A program made the translations under genes and the position numbers. A stretch of 64,000 nt of DNA, taken from positions 731,531 to 795,530 of the forward strand of contig PUQB01000026.1 of assembly GCA_003024785.1 (NCBI GenBank). Direction: 5' to 3'. The notes under the pieces were generated by a model. The model ran no database searches and was not told the DNA's origin. It was given only the letters and a program-made list of their open reading frames with translations. This DNA is from Selaginella tamariscina (taxonomy: Eukaryota > Streptophyta > Lycopodiopsida > Selaginellales > Selaginellaceae). Within the stretch, counting starts at the first letter, position 1. Each line of letters begins with the position of its first letter. Of this stretch, positions 11,415-22,965 are shown piece after piece.

Positions 11415-13654
11415 GTATATATCTAAATATATGTGTATATATGTATACATACACACATATATTCTAGAAGTTTTATACATGTGAGTATATGTTTGTGTGC
11501 GTGCGTGCGTGTGTGAAAGAGAGGAGAGGAGAGAGAGAGTATGTTTATATATATGCGTGTGTGTAGCGACTCTCTCTCTCACACACACGCACATGTATAT
11601 TTTATTTTGGCATTAAAACCTTAGTTATTATATTTCAAAATGTTATTGAAGTGAATTCTAAAATGCTAAACAGCAGCAAATAACTTAATCAGATTATGTG
11701 GCGTTAATTCATTTTTAACATATGCACGCACACACACACACACACAAATACACACATTATTATCTTCATATATTATGTCATATCCTATCAATATGTTATT
11801 CTTGTTGTTGGTGGCGTGTATACAAAATGTTAAACCATAATGTTTAAGATTAAGTTGTTTGCTGATTAGGATTTTAAATTTCACTTTTCAAAAAAGTTTT
11901 AAAATATGAAGTATATGTATATACAGTGTGTGTTCTCAGTGTATAACATGTAAAAAGTCTTTTAATGTTGAATTAGAAATTATCTGAATATTATCATGAT
12001 TAATTTAAAGTTTGGTGGTTATCTGTACGTGGAATTAAGATTTCTATCTATTGAATAAATAAATATGAATTTTAATAAGAAACAATTAGAGAGTTATTGA
12101 GTTTTGAAATTGGCTTTAAGAAATAAAACTTGTGGCTATCACTAAGATTTTTCTCTGAGTAATTTAATTGAATAATGTGATTAGATACTATTATATAAAA
12201 TGCAAAAATCCAATGGTTACCGGATCAAGACCGTGAGTGTAATTTTTGGAAGGGATGATATCATAATAGGATAGTTTAAATTTTATTTACTAAAAAAATT
12301 AAATATTCTAGTGTTTATATTTGCTTTAATTATAAAAATATTAGAATATCTCAAAGTATATCTTAAGAATATTATTTTTGCATTAATTTTATTTTTTAAA
12401 AATTTAATAATAAAAAATTAAAATATTCTAGCAATCTTATGTTTAATTTGACGAAGATTTAGATACATGAAGTATATACTAAGGATATATTTAATTAAAT
12501 GACTTTGCTTTTATTTCAATCTAATTTTTTAAAGAAATTTTAATCGTATAAAATTAAAAATATTAATGTTTAACATAAGCCAGACACGAAGCTCTCACAC
12601 ATGACGATAACTATTAACTTTCATATGTTAACTTTAGTATTAAAACACTTTTTGTAAGAACATAATTAATTTTTTATTTATATACACCAATACATTTTAA
12701 AGTTGGTATAACTTTGTGTGCATAAACTAAGTTACACCTAAATGTATTTTAATAAAATTATAATGAAATATTTTCTGCTTAACCTTAGTTTTATTACTTA
12801 ATTATTGGATTGAGGTTATAATATAAATATTAAATGGCTTCATCCAAATAAAAATTAAAACATTAGAAATTGTTTAAAGGTTAACGATAGGAAGCAACTA
12901 CAACACTCTATTTCAACTTAAACTTAACTTAGAAAAATTATTATTTAATCTTCTTTTCTCTCTGAAATATTTGCAATATTTAATTTCTAACATTTTTTTA
13001 CTATAATATTTTATCTTTAAAAAACTCACTTTTAAAGTATAAAACACCATAGTTGAGTTTTCATTAAGATTTCAAGTTAAAAATATTTAACGGTTTAGGT
13101 AAACATGTTTCCAACTTTTAACAGTAAATACTCGTTCAATGGTTGTCCATTACACGTGTGTTTAACAGGTTTGTAGCTATGGGATGTGTGTAGAGATATG
13201 TATTCACATTACATAGTATACATATATACATACACGCACATATATGTATATAAACTTAGTTATTAAAATGTAAGCTGGTAAAAATATTATTATGTTTACA
13301 TAAGAGAGAGAGGAGAGTTTTTATATACATATGTGCATGTGTGTGTATACATGGGTAGTTTTCAAATGTGTGCTCTCGATGGAGTACATGCATTGTTATG
13401 TTTTAATGTTGTTACTATCTTCATTATATGCATATACTGCTGTGTGAAAAAAGAATGAATGTGTGTTTTAACTAAAACCTTTTGAATTTTGAATTCAAAT
13501 TTTGATTTTTAGGATTAAATTAAACAAATTATATTGAGTATATTAAATATTTGAGTTTCTCAAATTTCAATTTAAAGTTGACTAAAACAAATTCAGCACG
13601 TGTCCAGGATCTTTATTATTATTATGTAAATGAAAATGAATAATAGTTAATAAT

Positions 13655-13765
13655 ACACGTAAGAGTCATTTGATTTTAAAAATTAGGTTAAACAGTAAAA
13701 ACTGTGGTTACCACTAAGATTTTTATGTAAGAAATTATCGTTAATATGAAAATAAAAATAAAAAT
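13655..13765 (+). repeat. Dispersed repeat, copy 2
   Basis: Shows the same landmark order as 9990-10110: GAGTCATTTGATTTT, AAAATTAGGTTAAA, GGTTACCACTAAGATTTTT, then a diverged tail. A partial copy of the middle part lies near 12105-12180. Confidence 0.6.
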
Positions 13766-14039
13766 AATTTTATTGATTGTATGGGTGAATAAAATATAGA
13801 TGGATAAATAGATAGGCATGATATGCATATGCGTACATATACACTTGTATATATTGTATGTGTGTATTTATGTACGTTTGCATTAAATATATTAAATGTG
13901 TGCATATACATGCATACATTTGGTAAATTCTAGGTATCCAGAATAGCTATGCGTTACTTTTAGACATTGAATATTACCTCTTTTGAATTTTATTTTAATG
14001 TTTGTAAGCAAATTAATGCTTTTAAACTGAAATTCTTAT

Positions 14040-14345
14040 AATTAATTAAAATATAAATTCAAATAAGAAAAGTCAAAATAAACCTCCTTATTGTTAAAAA
14101 CAAATTATCTAGAATAAAGATAAAATTTAGGATATTTTAAAATATATAAGATAAGTTTACAATGCAATTTCAAATCTATTTATATATATATATAATATAT
14201 AATCTATATGTATATCTATCTATAACACTTATAAACGTCTCTTCTCGCGGAAGAAAATTTTAAAATTAGCTTAAAATATAAAAGTTCTGGTTACAATTCT
14301 GTGAGAAATTAATCACTAATATATAAAATTAAAATAATCTCTGTA
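14040..14345 (+). repeat. Dispersed repeat, copy 3, with upstream homology to 9680-9850
   Basis: 14040-14160 (AAAATATAAATTCAAAT, then AAAGTCAAAATA, then AAATTTAGGAT) matches 9680-9785 in order, and 14245-14345 matches the 9990-10110 repeat. The same two blocks lie 250-300 bp apart at both places, which suggests a single longer duplicated unit. Confidence 0.5.
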
Positions 14346-16633
14346 CATGTGTTTATATATATATATTATCTATTGTGTAAGACAGAGAATGAAAATATTA
14401 AATATTAATAGGTATGAATAGAATTAGATAATTTAAAGATCTTTTAAAATGTAGTCTTGTATAACTACTGTATATTAGTTGATAATGTCTGAAATTAATT
14501 ATATTAATAATGTTTTTAATGTTTTTGATTTTGTAAATCCATTTGTTACTAGAAAGGCTGTTGCTAGTCACCATGTTGTTGTGTGTATCTCCAAGTGACA
14601 GTGCATAACAAACAAAATTAATCACTGATTAACTATAATTAAACTTAATTTAATCTTTAAACAATTGAAATATCTTAATAATATGATATATTTAATGATG
14701 ATTTAAGTTTAATTGAATGGTTTAGATTTTAATTTGTATTTAAGTTTTATTTCAAACATTTCACCATAAATAAATAGAAATAGTGGGGAGGGAATAAAAA
14801 ACTCAAAGTAATTAACATATTAAATAATAAATAACTATAATAGGTTAGGTGAGTTTTTCATTAAGATTTTAAATCAAAAGGGAACTGAAGGCGTTCTGTA
14901 TTATTGTTTTAAATATATTGCAAATTACCTATTTTATATATATATATATATCGGCTTAATCGTAATACTTTAAAAGTTCAGAAAACTTGTTAATATGAGT
15001 TCTTTAATGCCCAAATAAAATATGTGTGTGTGTGTGTCATACTCATGTAAACCAGGAAAACGTATGTTCTCTCTCTATACTGCATATCCACAATTTTTTG
15101 ATGTTACTTTTATATTGAATATGACATTTAATAATTTATTCATTCGTATATTCATTCGTACCGATAACTATTAAAGTTGGTAATAATATAATAACTGACT
15201 ATTCAATTAAGAGTTTAAGTTCAAATAAAAAGTGGTCGGTTTTCCCAACAAGTCAGTCTTATCTTTAAAAGAATCAAAATTCAGTGGTTTATTACTTGTG
15301 TATAAGTTATAGCCACACATACACATATAAGTGTGTGTATATACTTGTATGTATATATACATATTTATCTGTTTTACGGAGATATGTATATGTGTGTGTG
15401 TGTGTATGTATGTATACTTATACTTTGCAACTTCAACACTTGAATACCAATTCTTGAAACATTGCATTTAAAACCTCAAATAATTTTTATTTACAACACA
15501 TAATATGTATATAAAACATATTACAATATATACATACACATATATAGACATATATAAACTTCTTATATGTATATACAAATGATTCCACTCTGTCTATAAC
15601 GTATATTGCGTGTGTATATATAAAGCTAAACATGTATGTATACTAAAAACACACACAGAATAATTGACCACGTATTAGATTCAAATATTTGTCTATACAT
15701 ATACACGTGTATATCCATTCATATGTAGATATAGATAATACAAATATATACATATATAGTATTCTCTTCTCTCTCTCTATCACGCACACACACACAACAA
15801 AATGCAAAATGAGTGTGTGTGTACACACACACACATATATATGGAATATGGTTATATATATGTATAGTTGTCTAAGTCTTAAGAAACTACATTAAATATT
15901 CTTCAACTGTTTTATGAGGAAATATATATATTTATATTGTATTTATTATTCCTATAATGTCTTTAAAAATACATCTTGATTCGATAGTGTATTATCACTA
16001 GAATAAATAAGATTAATTCCGTAAGCTAATATATACATGAAAGAAGTATTAATTTTATTTTTAAAAAACTGATCGTGGTCTTGCAAATCTCAAGTTTTTC
16101 TTATTTAAACTTAAATGTTCGATGAAAAAAAACTCAACTAATATATTACCATAGTTATTATTCAAAATGTTACGAAACTACATCAAACCTTAAAAAAAAA
16201 AAAACTGTAATTAATCTGTAATGCACACACTACCAAAAGAATATTCTAAGAACACATTATCTCATGAGATAGTTGATTACCGACTTTGATTTATTTATTT
16301 TAAATAATTTAAAAACAGTAATAGAATGCTTAATAAATTAATATTTAAAAATATAACTTTTTCAAAGCTTGGTAGCGCGTAAATCAGTTGTTCTAAGCTT
16401 ATTTTCTTATTATGAAAATTATATTTGCTTAGATAAACGCTAAATTAAAATTTACTTCATATAGTATTTGCTATTTTATAATGTTACCGTAAGGCAGTCA
16501 AATCGAGTTATTAACTTAGATAGAATTATTAAGAACTAACGTTGAACGAATATACTTCTCTTTGTTACGAATATTCTACATTAAACCCTGATTAACGGCC
16601 AACATAAGAACTATAAATTAACTTTAAAAATCC

Positions 16634-16840
16634 TGTGAGAACCCCGAGACACAACACAGTAAATATACGAAAAGACAGAAAACTCAGATATCCTTTGTAT
16701 TCAAGGTCAGGTTTATATATACAAAGGAAAAGGTATATTCTAGCTATATTTGGACTATCCTATCAAGGATTTAGCCAGACCATAAATATCTCTAGTAACT
16801 TCTAGAAACTTCTAGAATATACCATGGTAATTACCTTACA
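16634..16840 (-). repeat. LTR (3' LTR of the Ty3/gypsy element)
   Basis: 207 bp, identical by eye to 21137-21343, and flanked on the left by the AATCC target duplication. Confidence 0.95.
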
Positions 16841-19800
16841 TTATCCCCCCTCGTAAGAAAAACTTCTTCAGTCGTAAAACGTGAGCAACCAAAGGTGCTT
16901 CTCGAGACTCAACATCTTGCACATGGTAAACTTGAGGGCCAACTTGACGAAGAATCTTATAAGGACCGAGCCATTTCCGCAAGAAACCTGGAGTGAGTCC
17001 TTTTTGATGAAGTTCCGGAAAATGTACAAGAACAAGGTCACCAATAGCAAACTGAGGAGGTGGCCGATGACGAGAATTATAATCCTGTTGTTGTTGAACT
17101 TGTGCCCGACCTAAATGTTCTGCTGAGGTAGCATACAATAAAGGAAGAGCTCGATCTAAGTAAGTTGCCCAATATCGAGCTTCAGCATACTTAGGTTTGT
17201 GAGAAGCCAAACCAACTTCTGGAGGCATTCGAGGGTCTCGCCCATACAATGCTTTGAATGGAGACATGCCAATGGAACTTTGAATGCCAGTGTTGTATGC
17301 AAATTCTAAGTATCGCAAATACCAATCCCAATCATTCTGAGTAGGATTTACATACTTAGAAATCATACCTTTAAAAGTCCGATTCAAACGCTCGACTAAT
17401 CCATCTGTTTGTGGATGAAAGGGAGATGTGAAAGATTGTTGAATTCCCATCCGTGAAGTCAAAACCTTCAAAACTTCAGCAATAAAGGCAGGTCCATTAT
17501 CTGATAAAATCCGTTCTGGACATGAATGGCGCAAAATTACCCGAGTGAGTAGAAAATCAGCAACACTATGGGCCGTGGCATCTGGTAAAGCTCCAACCTC
17601 CACCCAACGTGTCAAATAATCTGTTAAAACCACAACATATCGGTTGCCTGCAGCTGAAGGTGGAAAAGGACCAATTAAATCCCATGCAACAAGTTCAAAT
17701 GGCCGTTCCACCTGTATAGACTCTAAAGCACCAGTTGATCGTGAGGAGTTCCGAGTCTGACACAATGAACAACTTCGTACGTACTGGATCACATCTTGTC
17801 GCATATTCGGCCAGTAAAAAGAACGTTGTAAGCTGTCCAAAGTTCTTCGATAACCAAAATGTCCGCCAGAAAGTGGTGAATCATGATATGCTGCAAGATA
17901 CCTAGGAACAAAAGTGGTTGGAATTGCCAAACGTAGTGAAGTTGTAACATCTGTGCCAATAAAATAAACCACACCGTCATGTATGCGAAATTGTGCCACA
18001 AATGAAGAAAAACGAGAGTTGGATGGTTGAGAAGGATTGGTTAGTGCCAAACGAATAGGTTGAATCCAAGCATCTGTTTCCTGAGCCCTTGAGACCTCTG
18101 CAAGAGATGGAATTGTAAGATCCAATTGATTGGCCATAACTGCACAAGGAGCCCTAGAAAGAGCATCAGCATCCACCATACTATCCCCGGGACGATGTTT
18201 GACCTCAAAGTCATACATTTGGAGCCGAAGTGCCCATCTGGCAGATCGTCCAAGCAACTTCTTGTTCTTCAGTAAGGCAAAAACAGCTGCATGATCACAC
18301 TCCAAAAGCGTATGAGATCCATGGAGATATACATGAAGACGCTCAAAAGCCCACACTGCAGCTAAGCACTCAAGATCTGAAGCACAATAGTTGTTTTCAG
18401 GGCCTTGCAATGCCCTACTCACATATGCAATGGGATGTCGAACGGACTCATCACATACCTCAGTTTGCATTAGGACTCCACCAATACCTACGGAAGAAGC
18501 ATCCGTTCGTAATATAAAAGGACGAGAAAAATCCGGATAATGAAGCACCGGAGGGGACGTCAAATACTTTCGTAGCTTACAAAAAGAATCTTCACAATCG
18601 TCAGTCCACACAAAAGGAACATCCTCATGCAACAAAGCTCGCAAAGGAGCATTGACATCAGCCAAACGAGGTATAAAACGTCCTAAATATGTGACCTTAC
18701 CAAGAAATCGTCGTAAAGACCGTACATCTGTTGGACGAGGAAATTTCGCCACAGCCTCCACCTTGGATGGATCCACACGTAACCCCTCACGAGAAACCAT
18801 GTACCCCAAATACGTAGTTTCAACTGTGCCAAAAACACACTTAGGCTTCTTCAACTTGAGCCCATACTCCCGTAAACGATCAAACACACGAGCTACTTCC
18901 TTGAGATGATCTTCCCAAGATCCCTGAGTATGAACCAGAATGTCATCCAAGTACTTTGCAACTGTCTCCAGAAACTCATCATTAAAAACTTCATCCATCA
19001 TGCGCTGAAATGTGGCAGGAGCAGATACTAAACCAAAAGGCATAACAAGGAACTCATATAAACCAAAAGGAGTTCGGAATGCTGTTTTGGGAATGTCTTC
19101 GGGAGCCATAGGAATTTGCCAATAACCTGAAGCAAGATCCAATTTAGTAAACCAACGACTCTTACCCAATTGATCTAACAAATCCTGTGTGTTCGGCAAG
19201 GGATAGCTATCTGGTTCTGTAACAGCATTGACGGGACGGTAATCCACCGTGAACCGCTTAGATCCATCAGGTTTATCCACCAAATGGGGCTCTGATGCCC
19301 ATGGACTGAAAGAACGGCGAGCCAGCTTCTTCTCCAGCAACTCTGACACACATTTTCGTATAATGGCCAATTCTTTTGGAGATCGCCTTCGAACAGCAGC
19401 TTTAGAAGGTAAAGCGTCCCCTGTTCGAATGTGGTGTTGTGTTCGAACCTTAGCAGTGGGGGTGATATCTGTAGAGAAAAGATCTGAATATTTCTTCAAT
19501 AATTGTTGTACCTGAAACTCTCGCTGAGAAGAAGTTGGTTCAGTTGCCACATGTACATTTCCAGAGTTCCTTGACACTGAGGACACCATTGCTGAAACAT
19601 CTAGCTCATGCATGATGGCACTTGACAAAATTGCTCCACATTGCTTGAGAGGGAGTTTATCCAAAAGAAAAGGTGAATGACCTGGAAGTATTAACCGTCG
19701 AGGCCCAAATTGGCAACTTGCCTTACATGCATCTAACCAAGTACACCCAAGAATAATATCAAAAATCTGGTGTGAGAATACATGGAGTTGCAACTCGTCT

Positions 19801-20270
19801 GCATAAGTCCCAAACTGCAAAGGTACTTGAGCAAGTGTAGACGAAGCAGCTCGAGTACATCCATCGCCATACAACACATGTAAAGCTTCCTTGCTTGGCA
19901 CCGTTGTCAAAGCACAACGTGTAACCACATTAGCAGAAATCGAAGAAATACTAGAACCTGTATCAATAAGAATAGTTACAGGGGTACCATGTATGAAACC
20001 TTGTAGTGTAAATGGAGATAACCCTTTATGAGGAGTTCGCGAAGCTTGAGGTGAAAAAGAAAGAAAAGATGAAGGACTAGGAGATGAAGGAAAAGTGTTA
20101 GGTGCCTTCGTACCCAACACACCTACTCGTTTCCCGCCTCCACAGGAGCAACATCCACAACAGCAACCGGTTGATTCTGACCTGGACGCCAACCTGGATA
20201 TGGTGGTCGCCAATCGGGAAACCGCCGACAATGTTGGTAAGTGTGACCAAGTACACCACAAGCCCAACAA
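16836..20270 (-). CDS. pol: pol polyprotein of the Ty3/gypsy element
   Basis: A 1144-codon open frame carrying, in order, a retropepsin (near residue 100), reverse transcriptase with the YLDD catalytic box (near 460), RNase H, and an integrase with its zinc-binding HHCC region, DDE core and C-terminal GPY-like segment. The domain order places it in Ty3/gypsy. It ends in the 3' LTR. It belongs to the element and is not a host gene. Confidence 0.93.
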   Translation of the reverse strand: MLGLWCTWSHLPTLSAVSRLATTISRLASRSESTGCCCGCCSCGGGKRVGVLGTKAPNTFPSSPSPSSFLSFSPQASRTPHKGLSPFTLQGFIHGTPVTILIDTGSSISSISANVVTRCALTTVPSKEALHVLYGDGCTRAASSTLAQVPLQFGTYADELQLHVFSHQIFDIILGCTWLDACKASCQFGPRRLILPGHSPFLLDKLPLKQCGAILSSAIMHELDVSAMVSSVSRNSGNVHVATEPTSSQREFQVQQLLKKYSDLFSTDITPTAKVRTQHHIRTGDALPSKAAVRRRSPKELAIIRKCVSELLEKKLARRSFSPWASEPHLVDKPDGSKRFTVDYRPVNAVTEPDSYPLPNTQDLLDQLGKSRWFTKLDLASGYWQIPMAPEDIPKTAFRTPFGLYEFLVMPFGLVSAPATFQRMMDEVFNDEFLETVAKYLDDILVHTQGSWEDHLKEVARVFDRLREYGLKLKKPKCVFGTVETTYLGYMVSREGLRVDPSKVEAVAKFPRPTDVRSLRRFLGKVTYLGRFIPRLADVNAPLRALLHEDVPFVWTDDCEDSFCKLRKYLTSPPVLHYPDFSRPFILRTDASSVGIGGVLMQTEVCDESVRHPIAYVSRALQGPENNYCASDLECLAAVWAFERLHVYLHGSHTLLECDHAAVFALLKNKKLLGRSARWALRLQMYDFEVKHRPGDSMVDADALSRAPCAVMANQLDLTIPSLAEVSRAQETDAWIQPIRLALTNPSQPSNSRFSSFVAQFRIHDGVVYFIGTDVTTSLRLAIPTTFVPRYLAAYHDSPLSGGHFGYRRTLDSLQRSFYWPNMRQDVIQYVRSCSLCQTRNSSRSTGALESIQVERPFELVAWDLIGPFPPSAAGNRYVVVLTDYLTRWVEVGALPDATAHSVADFLLTRVILRHSCPERILSDNGPAFIAEVLKVLTSRMGIQQSFTSPFHPQTDGLVERLNRTFKGMISKYVNPTQNDWDWYLRYLEFAYNTGIQSSIGMSPFKALYGRDPRMPPEVGLASHKPKYAEARYWATYLDRALPLLYATSAEHLGRAQVQQQQDYNSRHRPPPQFAIGDLVLVHFPELHQKGLTPGFLRKWLGPYKILRQVGPQVYHVQDVESREAPLVAHVLRLKKFFLRGGIM

Positions 20271-21006
20271 GACAATCGTCGTCGTCCTTGTCCTTGACCA
20301 CGACCAGCACCATTAATGCGAGCAGCTTCTACCTCCATAGGCACAGGACCAGCAGGCGCATTGAAAGTTGGAGGAGTGATGGCCTCTGGAATGGGTAATT
20401 GTACTCTTGGAGCCGCTTCAAAACGTTGTGCCGAGTGAAAGCCTCTTCCAAAGTGACAGGTCCCAGTGCCCGAACATAACCAACAAGATCCGGTCGAAGA
20501 GCAGGCCATAACATTCCTAATTTGCTACGCTCGGACATGGTGGGATCCGCCCGCATCAAGAGATCACGAAACTTTATAGCAAACTGCATGACAGATTCAT
20601 TTGGTGCTTGCTTCAAACTATGAAGTTGTTGAAACGCATCGTCAGAATCTTCTGCTTTCCCAAAAGCCAATTTAAATTCCGCTTGAAGGGTGAACCAATA
20701 TTGCTCATCTGTGAGTAAACCTGTTGGTGGTGGACGACTATTATACCATTGGAGAGCAACATCTAAAAGACAAGTTGGAAACTCGCGAAGGCAATGTGTA
20801 GCTGTCCACCCATGATATGTGGCAATATTGATGAAATGAGCCAACCAATGGTGAACATCTGCACCCGGCGCACCTCGAAAAGGTTGAGGTCGTACACGTG
20901 GGTTTGATTGAGGAGTAGGAGCTAGAACTGGAACTTGCAAGTGTTGAAGGAGCTGTTCATGCTGGTGTGTGATGCGAATTAGTTGTTCCAAAAGTTGTTG
21001 CTCCAT
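20123..21006 (-). CDS. gag: gag region of the Ty3/gypsy element
   Basis: Begins near 21006 with a Gln/Leu-rich N-terminus, followed by a retrotransposon gag core and a CCHC zinc knuckle next to pol. It is read in more than one frame, with about one interruption. Some Ty3/gypsy elements separate gag from pol by a programmed frame change, and I cannot say whether that applies here. Confidence 0.8.
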
Positions 21007-21136
21007 AAGAATCGTATGAAAGGAAACAAAGAAAACAAAGAAAAGAAGAAAAAAAAAAAAGGAAAGATTGAAAAGAGATAAAAGAAAAGAAGATCAAAAG
21101 AAACTTCTCTCACAAATTGCCCGACTTCTCCACCAG

Positions 21137-21343
21137 TGTGAGAACCCCGAGACACAACACAGTAAATATACGAAAAGACAGAAAACTCAGATATCCTTTG
21201 TATTCAAGGTCAGGTTTATATATACAAAGGAAAAGGTATATTCTAGCTATATTTGGACTATCCTATCAAGGATTTAGCCAGACCATAAATATCTCTAGTA
21301 ACTTCTAGAAACTTCTAGAATATACCATGGTAATTACCTTACA
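21137..21343 (-). repeat. LTR (5' LTR of the Ty3/gypsy element)
   Basis: 207 bp, identical by eye to 16634-16840 and followed by the AATCC target duplication. It lies 150 bp upstream of the acetyl-CoA synthetase start codon, in antisense orientation to that gene. Confidence 0.95.
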
Positions 21344-21493
21344 AATCCACATTTGTTTATTTATTTAAAACAAATCAAAGATCAAAATTTAACAGCCATT
21401 TAATTAAATTAATAACCTAATTTAAAGTATATATGGAATATTCTCCGTATGATGGAAGAAATATTCCATCTTAAAAACTATTGCAGAGTAGCG

Positions 21494-22239
21494 ATGGCGA
21501 AGGAGCTCCTAATTCAACCCCTTGTATTTCAAGATCTAGGGTTTCCACGCACGTCTACTTGTTCTTGCCCGTCTTCTTCGGCTCGTCTAGGGTTTACCAA
21601 ATATACGCACAGAGTCTCCGGCATGGGCCGTCATGTCGCAGTGAAGGCGCCGAATGGCGCTGTGGGGAAGATTGATGAATGCATCGTTGCTGAAGACGGA
21701 CTGGAAGCGGAGGAGCTGTTTGATTCCTCCGAAGAGTTCAAGAAATCTGCTCTGTTGGCTTCCCGTGATCAGGTATGTATGATGAAATCCGTGAAAAATC
21801 GATCTTTTCTATGTAGATTTCTTGATAAATTCCTCTTCCAGTGCGTAAATCCGTGAAAAAATATGTAGTTTCTGTAGATTTCTTCTTCCGGTGAGATGCA
21901 TTATCCGTGATCCGCAGAAAAATCCTTTTTTGTATGATCTTTTTTAATGTTCTAAAGATTTTCGAACACATCGCGAAAATGCATCTTTTTAATCCGTTAA
22001 GATTTAGAGTATGCATTTAATGCGGGGGTACATAGATAATGCTGCGTGTTTTTTGTACAATCTTCAACATCACGGTGATTTTTTTATGCATTAATGTGAG
22101 TTTCCTATAATTTTCAAGGTATTTGCATTGATCCCCAGAATACTTTCACGGATGGCATTTTTAGTGCATATGGTCTTTAATTGATGCATGTACTTTTCGT
22201 TTTTCTTTATAAAATTTCCGTTCATCCAATCGTCGTGGA

Positions 22240-22273
<34 letters not shown>

Positions 22274-22907
22274 CGGGAGTTTTCATTTACTATTCTTGTT
22301 ATGGACTTTTCTGGATTTGATGGATTCTTTTATGCATTTGATAGATCCATAAGGACGACGTATAACTTAAGTCGTGGGTAGAAAATAATATATTTCATTG
22401 TAGATAAGATAATGAAATCTGGATCTGTACCATGATGTATATGATATATGTACGTGACTGTTTGTTCCCTGCAGACTTGCTTCATTCATACGAGATTATT
22501 GCTGTTTAATATCATCATTATATATATATATAGTATGCATAATATGATATCATTAGAGACAGCATATCGAGTAGTTATATGACTGAAGTTGTTATTATTG
22601 TGATTTTTTCTCAGTACGATGCTCTGTACAAAAAATCAATAGAGGACCCGGACGAGTTTTGGTCTGGAGTAGCAGCGGAGTTTTACTGGAAATCCAAATG
22701 GGATAATAAATCACACTCTGAAAACTTGGATGTTCATAAGGGGAAAGTTCATGTAGAGGTACGGTTCATACACAGAGTGTGTAATATGTGTCTATACATT
22801 ATATTATTATATGTATTGTATGCAATACTACTATGTGTATGTCTGTGTATATTGATATTTATTTACAGGAGTATTATAATATTGCTGCTATAGTCTATAT
22901 ACTATGC

Positions 22908-22965
<58 letters not shown>

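Larger units (their letters stand above)
9365..16628. other. 7.3-kb AT-rich intergenic region with dispersed repeats
   Basis: No exon chain, RNA gene or domain was found on either strand. It holds many short (TG)n, (CA)n and (TA)n runs and several diverged copies of a dispersed repeat (listed separately). A loose motif around GATGAAGTATA recurs near 10745, 10883 and 12455. Open frames here are Ile/Tyr/Thr/His strings read from microsatellites. Confidence 0.6.
16634..21343 (-). mobile_element. Young Ty3/gypsy LTR retrotransposon, looks nearly whole
   Basis: A 4.7-kb element on the minus strand, bounded by two 207-bp LTRs that I read as identical and by the 5-bp target duplication AATCC at 16629-16633 and 21344-21348. 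LTR ends are TG...CA. A purine-rich tract lies just inside the left LTR, which is the 3' LTR of the element. Parts, in element order: gag with a CCHC zinc knuckle, then aspartic protease, reverse transcriptase, RNase H and integrase, the pol order of Ty3/gypsy. No chromodomain is evident after the integrase. The sequence next to the 5' LTR does not resemble the usual initiator-Met tRNA primer site. pol is one long open frame; gag shows about one interruption. Identical LTRs indicate a very recent insertion. It is GC-richer than its AT-rich surroundings. Confidence 0.95.
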
